Virus record (IMG/VR): IMGVR_UViG_3300028802_000007
Coordinates: 62,001-126,000 of that record
DNA from: a virus
Length of the DNA stretch: 64,000 nt
Strand: one strand, 5' to 3'
A program made the translations under genes and the position numbers. The notes beneath the pieces were generated by a model. It searched no databases and had not been told where the DNA came from. It saw only the letters and a list, made by a program, of their open reading frames with translations. Of this stretch, positions 57,366 through 64,000 are shown piece by piece (position 1 is the stretch's first letter; every line of letters starts with the position of its first letter).

Positions 57366-60300
57366 CTAGCCCGTCGCTGAGACGAGGCCGCGCATACCGA
57401 GGCGGGCGGCCTTACGGTTGAAGGAGGCCTCGACGGCCCGGACGATCTTCTCGATGGTCGCGTCGCCGGACACGTCGCCCTGCACCGTCAGGTTCAGGTT
57501 GACGGTGACGGGTCCTCCACCGCCACCGCCGCCCATCATCTGGGTCGTCGGGTTGCGGAGGATGGCGACCGTCTCCGGCCCGGCTTCACCGACGGTCATC
57601 GTCGCGCCCCGGGCGAAGCGGCCCAGATAGCCGTTGGCGAAGCCGCCGCCACCGCTGGTGCCACCGCTGCTGGTGCCGCCTACGGTCGGCATCGGGTTGG
57701 TCTGGACCCACCGGCCACTCTTGGTCTGGCTGAAGCCCAGCGAGGTGTAGATGGTCTTCACGGCGGCTTGGACCGCCCCGCCGAACTGTCCGGCGTAGGT
57801 CGCGGCGGACTGGAGCACGGTGGTGAAGCTGTTCTCCGCCTTCATCTGGACGACCTGGGCCTTGGCCTGAGCCTGCGAGAGCTTGATCTGCTGGGCGGCG
57901 ATGGCCTTCTGCGCTGCCGCGATCGCAGTCTGTGCAGCCTGCTCGCTCTTGAGCAGCTTGAGGGCAGCACCCGTGTCCTCCACGCCGCGTCCGGCACCGA
58001 CGGTGAACTCCCGCTTCTGGATATTGAGCTGCTGCTGGGCGACCTTGGCTTCGGCCTGCGCCTGAGCCTGACGAGCAGCCCGCTCCTCAGACGTCAGGCC
58101 CGGAGCCTGGAAGCCGGCGAGGGCCGTCTGGAAGTTGATCTGCTTCTGGGCCAAGCCGAAGCCGAGCATCGCCTGCTGGCGCTCGAGGCCGCCCATCTCA
58201 CCACGGCTGCCGCGACCACCACCACCGCGACCGGCGAGCGCCAGCGCGTCAGCGTAGGCGCGGTTGGACAGGCGGAGGTTGTTGCTGAACTGGGCCCACT
58301 GCTGCTGGGTCTGGATACCGGCGATCTTGGTCTGCCACTGGGTGATGGCCGCGCCCGCGTCGCCCATGTCCTTGGTGAAGGAGTCGAACGCCTCCTGGGC
58401 TGAGCCGAAGGTCTGCTGCCCTGACGTGTACGTTCCCTGCATGCCGGGCTGCGAGCCGATCCAGTTCGAGAGCTCCTTGAGAGCGTCCCTGCCCTGCTGG
58501 GCCAGCTGATCCTGCAAGGCCTGCGTGTCGGCCAGCGTCTTGCCCACATCGAAGCCCGCGACGGTTCCCGTCTTCTTGGCGACGTCTGCGGCGGACATGC
58601 CCGGGGGCAGGACCCCAGCGGTGGCCTCCATGAACGGCTGGGCCGCGAGCTGCATGCCCAACTGGCCGGGGATGCCGACCTCAAGCTGGTGGGCGGCCTG
58701 AGCAGCGACCATCTCGAACCCAGCCCGCAGCGACTGCGCCTGCGACTGGATGTAGGTCGCCATGTCAGGGATGGTCGCGCCCTTCGCCATCTGCCTAGTC
58801 GTGGTCTGGAAGTCTTCGGCTGACTGGGCGACCTTGCCCGTCGCGTCCACGAGGACGACGCCATTGGTCGCCATCGAGACGGCGTAGGCGTCACCGCTCT
58901 TGGCGGCTGCCGTCGTCCCAGCGTCAAGCTGCGCCTGATCCTTCGCCAACTGGTAGCTGTACTTCGACACCTGACCGAGGGCCTGCGCCCCGCGCTTGGC
59001 CTCTTCACCCAGGTTCTCGAGGTACTTGGTGATGCCCTCGATGTCAGCGCCGCCCTTACCGATCAGGGCCGGGTTCTGGAAGCCGACAGCACCACCAGCA
59101 CTCTGGGGTGACGGTCCGGTCTTGGGAAAGAGGAACTGAGCGGCGGTTCCGACGAGCGGCCCAGCCCCACGAAGGATGTCCCCGCCAGTCCCCACGATGT
59201 CAGCCGCGACGCCCAGCGGGTTGCCCTGCTCCTTGGCCTTGCCCGTGACGTAGTCGCGGAACTGCTGGTTCTGGGCGAACAGCAGACCGGTGCCAAGATC
59301 CTCCGGGTTGAGGCCGCCACGAGGACCAGCGAAGGCGCTGACGTCGCCTGCGATCTGCTCCATGAAGCCCTTGCCGCCACCCAACTGGGAGGCGAGGAAC
59401 GAGGTCCCGCCCACACCGCCGTAGCCGCCGTACAGGCCTGACGCCACGTTGTTGTTGCCGACACCGAGAGCCGCCCTGAACAACTCCGACTGCTGGCCCT
59501 GGTTGGCGGCAGCGGCCTTGGCGGTCACCGATCCGCCAAGCGTCTTCTCGAGGAACATGCTGAAGCCGACGCTCATGCGCGTCTGGAGACCGACGTCACC
59601 GAAGACCTTGTCGAGGTTGCCGCCAGCCTGGTTGAGCTGTTCACCGAGACCCTTGGTGACGCGGGCACCGGTCGTGCTGAAGCCACCGAGCTGGTCACCG
59701 AAGTCCTTGAGGGCTTGGACGCTGCCCTCGACGGCGGGCGTGATGATGGCTCCTGCCGCCTGCATCGCCATGCCGTAGGCGGACGTGGCCGCGATGATGA
59801 CGCCGATGTTCTTGACGATGCCAGCCTGCGTCGGCCTCGCCTCGACATCGGCCCTCTCGAGGGCCTCGCCACGCTCCTTCTCGAGGGCGATCGCCTCTTG
59901 GAGCTTGGGCTTGGCGCGAGCGATGTAGTCGGTGCGGGCGACGTCGAGAGCGGTGCCCTCTTCCGTCGTCTTGCCGACAGCCGCGATGGCATCGCGATAC
60001 TCAGTCAGGGTGCCCTTGTACGTCTGGAGCTGGCTGTTGACGATACGCAGGGACTTCGAGTACCCCTGCTCAGCCTGAGCTCGACGGACCTGAGCCTGAC
60101 CCAACTGCTGGACACCACCGAAGAGGAACGAGGCCACCGACGCCACAGCGCCCTGAGCGGTGCGCGACGGGAGCTCCTTGCCGATGCCTGCCCGACCCTC
60201 AGCCAGGTCCTGAGCGATGTTGCGGCGTGGCGCTGTAGGAATGTCACGACCACGCGAGGGACCAGCCCTTTCCGCGCTGCGGGCCATCTCCGAGATGTGC

Positions 60301-63300
60301 TCCGCCCACGTCTGGTAGCCGTACATCTGGGCGGTGGCTTCCGCTCCGCCACCAGCCTTGGTGACGTTCTGGATCTTGCGGATGTCCTCCGGGTCAGTGC
60401 CCGGCGGGACGGCGACGCCGCCGATATTCTGGAAGCCAGCCTGGGCATGGCGCAGGGCACCGACGTATGGCACCGCCCACTTGGGGATGATGACGCCGTC
60501 CTGCTCCGGGGCGAAGAAGCTGTTGGCGGGCTTGTTGATCATCCCCGTCTGAGCGCCGTCGCGGGCGTGGGGGATGCGATCCATCACGAACTTGGGGATG
60601 AGGTGGGCATCCTTGTTGGCGACGAAGCCCTCGCTGTTGTCGCCCTGCTCGTTGATGATGTACAGCCCGCGACCGGTGGGCCCACCGGCGGCGTGGCCCT
60701 TGATGCTCCTGCCCTGATGGCGGGCGAGCGCCATCGAGCGCAGGATGCCGCTGATCTCAGGCTCGTCCTGCATGCCGGGCAACGAGACGCGGGGCTTGCC
60801 AGCCTCCGGGCCGCGCCACTGCTCGTCGGTGATGTGCCGCTGGTAGCCCGCCATCTGGGAGCCCCAGCCGTACTCGCCGGACATGATGTCGAGCCAGTCC
60901 TGGTCGCCCTTGTACCAAGGCGACATGCGGGCCGGGACTTCGGCCAGCGGCGGACCGGCGAAGTCACGGGCCACCCGCCCACCACGGGCCCGATGCTGCT
61001 TCTGCTGCTGCGCCTGCCACGCCATCATCGCCATGTACGGGTCGCTGGCCCAATCGGCTCCGGTCTGGAAGACGGCCTTGGCGAAGGGACCGCTCGCCAT
61101 GACCGGCCCGCCCGAGGCACGCGGCATCGCACGTCCGGTCTTGGTGTCGAAGCGGAAGTACTTGACCGCTTCCTTGTTCAGGTCACGGATGGTGCCCCAC
61201 GGCTCAGCCTGCGCCTCTCGAGGGTCGATCGCCCGACGCTTGGCGAGCTCGTTGATGGTGAAGATGCTGGCTCGCCGGACAGCCGGCTGGGGCACGTCCT
61301 TGCCGATCCAGTCCTTGCCACGCAGCGCCTGCATGAGTTCCATCGCGGTCTTCGGCGCGGGGATGCCGGTCTTCATGCCGAGCGTCGTGATGCGTCCCAT
61401 CCAGCGGTCGATGGGGAAGGCGTTGGGATCGTAGAAGGCGTCCGCGAAGGGCAGGCGCTTGACGCCTGTCACCCGCTTGCCAGCGAGGATCGCCTCGACC
61501 ATCTCGAGCTGCTCGCGGTTGGCGAAGCCCGCCGGACCCTGCCCCTGCACCGCACGGATGGCTTGGATGCCAGCGGCGACGTTGCGGTCCCATGGCTGGT
61601 TCGATGACAGGGCAGCGACGACGTCCACGAGCTGGTGCCCGCTGACACCGCCGAGCTTCCCTGCTTCGGACTCGATCTTGCCGCGCTCGATGTCGTAGAA
61701 GGCCCGGTGCATGCCTGTCGCGGCCCGGGTCTGGCCGATGTCGGTCAGGGCATCGAGCACCGCGTTGCCACGGTTGACCATGGCGAACTCGTTCGGGGCG
61801 ACCTTGATGCGGCCAGAGCCGCCCATCATCAGGCTGTGCTGGACGGCCCACTCGCCGTAGGCCTTCGCCGCCTTGGCCTCGCCACCAGCCGCCATCCGGC
61901 AGCCACCGTTGGCGTGGACTGCACCGCCCGCGCAGCGGTGCATGTTGGGGTTGAAGTTCTCGCTGAGCGACATCTCCTCGCGGAGTTCCTGCGCCTTCGC
62001 GTCGTTCTTCTGGATGACGTCAATCGCCTGACGGATGAAGGACCCCATCTTCTTGCCGCCCATGGGGTCTTCCGGCCACTGCGTGGCGAAGCTGCCTTCG
62101 GGCAAGTGGTAGCCCATCGGGTCATACACATCGACGGCTGCGTGCAGCGACTCCCGGGAGGCCCCGACGAGACGGTTGATCTGGGCCATCGTGGGCAGCC
62201 GAGTCATCTCAGCGCCGACGGTGTGGAGCGGTCCGCCGCGAGCACCGGACGTCCCCCACACCCGGATGAAGCCCATCGACTTCATCTTCTCGACGGCCTC
62301 GCCCTGATAGATGCCGGGCAGGATCTCGCTGGCTTGGACGTGGTCTACGCCGCGCTGACCAGCGAGGTAGTCCTGGTCAGAGAGGTGGCTGTAGATCGGG
62401 TCACCCGCGCCGTAGCGCCCAGACCGCACGAAGCGATCACCCTGACGCTCGTAGCCCTCCGACTCGTGACGACCGCTGAAGTCGAGGAACTTGCCAGACG
62501 GCGTGAGGTAGCCCGCCTCGCGGATGTTGTCGGTGACACCGAAGTGCTCGATCGCGATGTTCTCGAGGTCTTCGGGGTTCTTGTAGCGGTTGACCTCTCC
62601 GCCACCAGCCCGGGCGACCGCCTTCATCGACAGCGGCGATCCGCACTTGAAGCACGACTTCCGGGGAGCGCCCGACATGAGCGACCAGTTGACGAGCTTG
62701 CACGACGGGCAGGCGACGGGCTGCATCGGCGCTCCGCCGCTGCGATAGACCCCTCCACCTCGAGCACGGTGGCGAGCTCGCCACGAGTTGGCGACGAACT
62801 GGTCGTAGCCCTGCGTCATGTCCTCGTAGCCGGAGTCGCCGCGCATGCCCGAGATCGTGGAGCCGATCTGGCGCATGACCCGACCCGGGCTCTCCTCACC
62901 GGCCCGCTCCTCCATGTAACGGGTGTGGTGCATCCACGGCTCGAGGTGGGAGGCGAAGCGACGAGGGCTGACGTTGCGCCCGACGCCCATGTTGCTCGAC
63001 GGCCCGCCGATGGTGTACGGATCGCTGGGGCGACGTCCCATCCCGAACCAGCGGGACGGGAGGTGCGCCTCGACGGCGTAGCCAGACTCGTAGGGCGTGT
63101 TGGTGAACCAGTTCATGTCCGGCTCGCCGTACAGGTGGCCCTGCGTCTTCGACATCTGAAGACCGCCCCGACGGATCGACGCCAGGTTCGCGGCCATCTG
63201 GCTGGTGTCGCTGCCGCTCGTGCGGTGGTAGCCCCTAACGTAGCCCTCGCGCAGGGGTGCTGTGCCCAACGCTGGCGGCATGCTCGAGCCCGGCGGGAGC

Positions 63301-63980
63301 ATCGGCACCCGCGCACCCTTCAGGGCGTGCTGGATGCGTCCCTGACGCTGCTGGATCTGGTACTCGAGGGCGGCGAGCTCAGCGGCGCGGCGGCGGTACT
63401 CGGCCACGTCGCGCTCGATGAAGCCCGTGGCCCCGGGCCGGAAGACCTCAGGCCGCCCACCGTCACCGACGACGACCGGACGCCCTGACGAGACGGGCCC
63501 GCCGTGGGCTCGCTTGGGGAGGATCTGCTCGATGGCCTGTCGGGCGAGGGTCTGGCCCTTCTGCGGGCTCACACCACCGAGCGACGAGAAGACGGTGCCG
63601 ATGATGGCCTGCGGGCTGTTGGGCCCGCTCTTGGGGAACTGAGCGGAGATCTGGACCGGGATGACGCCGAGGCCCTGGGTGATCTTCGTCCGCATCGCGG
63701 CGATGGAGCGAGCGTCCACGTCGATCGGAACGTGGACGGTCTGGATGCCGGTGGAGGCGGCCTTGAGGGCGGCCTGAAGCTGGGCAGGCTCGACCGCCAC
63801 CGTGAGGGTGGTCGGGGTCTGGCCTGCCCCTGCCTTGGCCGTAGCAGCACCAGACGCGGCCTTCGCCGCCTGCTGCTGGAACGTATTCAGCTTGCCCTGG
63901 GCCGTCCCCAGACCGGAGTTGAAGCTGGACGCATCAAGCGACAGCTTCACTCCGATATTGCTGACTTCCTCGTTCGCCAC
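57366..63980 (-). CDS. tail tape measure protein with embedded enzyme-like domains
   Basis: 2,204 residues from GTG 63980. Length, LSLDASSFNSGLGTAQGKL at the start, long helical Ala/Gln stretches, AHGGPVSSGRPVVVGDGG (the standard tape-measure G-G-P-V and VGDGG motif) and hydrophobic helices (about residues 1384-1417) define a tape measure. Between about 250 and 860 lie unusual compact parts: a GYHRTSGSDTSQMAANLASI ADP-ribosyltransferase-like segment, a CPSCKLVNW...CFKCG zinc ribbon, and a globular region near RGNAVLDALTDIGQTRAATG. These may be delivered into the host with DNA. Confidence 0.88.
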   Translation of the reverse strand: MANEEVSNIGVKLSLDASSFNSGLGTAQGKLNTFQQQAAKAASGAATAKAGAGQTPTTLTVAVEPAQLQAALKAASTGIQTVHVPIDVDARSIAAMRTKITQGLGVIPVQISAQFPKSGPNSPQAIIGTVFSSLGGVSPQKGQTLARQAIEQILPKRAHGGPVSSGRPVVVGDGGRPEVFRPGATGFIERDVAEYRRRAAELAALEYQIQQRQGRIQHALKGARVPMLPPGSSMPPALGTAPLREGYVRGYHRTSGSDTSQMAANLASIRRGGLQMSKTQGHLYGEPDMNWFTNTPYESGYAVEAHLPSRWFGMGRRPSDPYTIGGPSSNMGVGRNVSPRRFASHLEPWMHHTRYMEERAGEESPGRVMRQIGSTISGMRGDSGYEDMTQGYDQFVANSWRARHRARGGGVYRSGGAPMQPVACPSCKLVNWSLMSGAPRKSCFKCGSPLSMKAVARAGGGEVNRYKNPEDLENIAIEHFGVTDNIREAGYLTPSGKFLDFSGRHESEGYERQGDRFVRSGRYGAGDPIYSHLSDQDYLAGQRGVDHVQASEILPGIYQGEAVEKMKSMGFIRVWGTSGARGGPLHTVGAEMTRLPTMAQINRLVGASRESLHAAVDVYDPMGYHLPEGSFATQWPEDPMGGKKMGSFIRQAIDVIQKNDAKAQELREEMSLSENFNPNMHRCAGGAVHANGGCRMAAGGEAKAAKAYGEWAVQHSLMMGGSGRIKVAPNEFAMVNRGNAVLDALTDIGQTRAATGMHRAFYDIERGKIESEAGKLGGVSGHQLVDVVAALSSNQPWDRNVAAGIQAIRAVQGQGPAGFANREQLEMVEAILAGKRVTGVKRLPFADAFYDPNAFPIDRWMGRITTLGMKTGIPAPKTAMELMQALRGKDWIGKDVPQPAVRRASIFTINELAKRRAIDPREAQAEPWGTIRDLNKEAVKYFRFDTKTGRAMPRASGGPVMASGPFAKAVFQTGADWASDPYMAMMAWQAQQQKQHRARGGRVARDFAGPPLAEVPARMSPWYKGDQDWLDIMSGEYGWGSQMAGYQRHITDEQWRGPEAGKPRVSLPGMQDEPEISGILRSMALARHQGRSIKGHAAGGPTGRGLYIINEQGDNSEGFVANKDAHLIPKFVMDRIPHARDGAQTGMINKPANSFFAPEQDGVIIPKWAVPYVGALRHAQAGFQNIGGVAVPPGTDPEDIRKIQNVTKAGGGAEATAQMYGYQTWAEHISEMARSAERAGPSRGRDIPTAPRRNIAQDLAEGRAGIGKELPSRTAQGAVASVASFLFGGVQQLGQAQVRRAQAEQGYSKSLRIVNSQLQTYKGTLTEYRDAIAAVGKTTEEGTALDVARTDYIARAKPKLQEAIALEKERGEALERADVEARPTQAGIVKNIGVIIAATSAYGMAMQAAGAIITPAVEGSVQALKDFGDQLGGFSTTGARVTKGLGEQLNQAGGNLDKVFGDVGLQTRMSVGFSMFLEKTLGGSVTAKAAAANQGQQSELFRAALGVGNNNVASGLYGGYGGVGGTSFLASQLGGGKGFMEQIAGDVSAFAGPRGGLNPEDLGTGLLFAQNQQFRDYVTGKAKEQGNPLGVAADIVGTGGDILRGAGPLVGTAAQFLFPKTGPSPQSAGGAVGFQNPALIGKGGADIEGITKYLENLGEEAKRGAQALGQVSKYSYQLAKDQAQLDAGTTAAAKSGDAYAVSMATNGVVLVDATGKVAQSAEDFQTTTRQMAKGATIPDMATYIQSQAQSLRAGFEMVAAQAAHQLEVGIPGQLGMQLAAQPFMEATAGVLPPGMSAADVAKKTGTVAGFDVGKTLADTQALQDQLAQQGRDALKELSNWIGSQPGMQGTYTSGQQTFGSAQEAFDSFTKDMGDAGAAITQWQTKIAGIQTQQQWAQFSNNLRLSNRAYADALALAGRGGGGRGSRGEMGGLERQQAMLGFGLAQKQINFQTALAGFQAPGLTSEERAARQAQAQAEAKVAQQQLNIQKREFTVGAGRGVEDTGAALKLLKSEQAAQTAIAAAQKAIAAQQIKLSQAQAKAQVVQMKAENSFTTVLQSAATYAGQFGGAVQAAVKTIYTSLGFSQTKSGRWVQTNPMPTVGGTSSGGTSGGGGFANGYLGRFARGATMTVGEAGPETVAILRNPTTQMMGGGGGGGPVTVNLNLTVQGDVSGDATIEKIVRAVEASFNRKAARLGMRGLVSATG

Positions 63981-64000
63981 GGGGCACCCCGTCGGTGCTA

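Overview
The window is a 64 kb piece of a high-GC double-stranded DNA tailed phage, most likely a siphovirus. It carries terminase, portal, a 2,204-residue tape measure protein, baseplate/tail-tip and fibre genes, holin-like proteins and a phage recombination/replication module. There is no integrase, repressor or host gene. AGGAGG ribosome sites, frequent GTG starts and ATGA/GTGA overlaps fit a high-GC, probably actinobacterial-type host, but nothing names the host. The genome is larger than the window: the left edge cuts a fibre gene, and the right edge lies just upstream of the tape measure. Major capsid and major tail genes are not seen.

Layout. (1) 1-17.4 kb, minus strand: terminase small and large subunits, portal, small beta-rich virion proteins, a cassette of two NAD-dependent sugar epimerases and three glycosyltransferase-like proteins, more small structural proteins, and a giant fibre with four LamG-like domains and about thirty 14-residue repeats. 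(2) 17.4-23.6 kb, minus: a QueD-like gene, a terminator, and about 20 tightly overlapping small genes, many with Cys/His zinc motifs. (3) 23.6-24.1 kb: a divergent control region with CGTAGCA repeats. (4) 24.1-44.3 kb, plus: small early genes; eight intergenic copies of a double stem-loop; three cytosine methyltransferases; a RecB/Cas4-like nuclease, ERF annealing protein, primase, RepA-like helicase, HNH protein and RusA resolvase. A second CGTAGCA cluster with a 16-bp inverted repeat (39.46-39.6 kb) is the best origin candidate. (5) 44.3-46.5 kb, plus: an array of five non-coding RNA modules that look like Y RNAs, directly upstream of a Ro60 (TROVE-vWA) gene. (6) 46.5-47.9 kb, plus: two small genes and an RlpA-like lipoprotein. 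(7) 64-47.9 kb, minus: tape measure, two hub/tail-tip proteins, a holin-like protein, and a translationally coupled operon with a TadE-like protein and a Flp-pilin-like peptide.

How it fits together. The early rightward operon supplies DNA modification, recombination and replication; the leftward operons supply packaging, virion and lysis functions. The most unusual parts are the Ro60 gene with five diversified Y-like RNAs (one with a clear circularly permuted tRNA domain), the repeated stop-to-start double hairpin between early gene cassettes, and the pilin-like pair in the late region. Functions are inferred from motifs read by eye; no database search was run.
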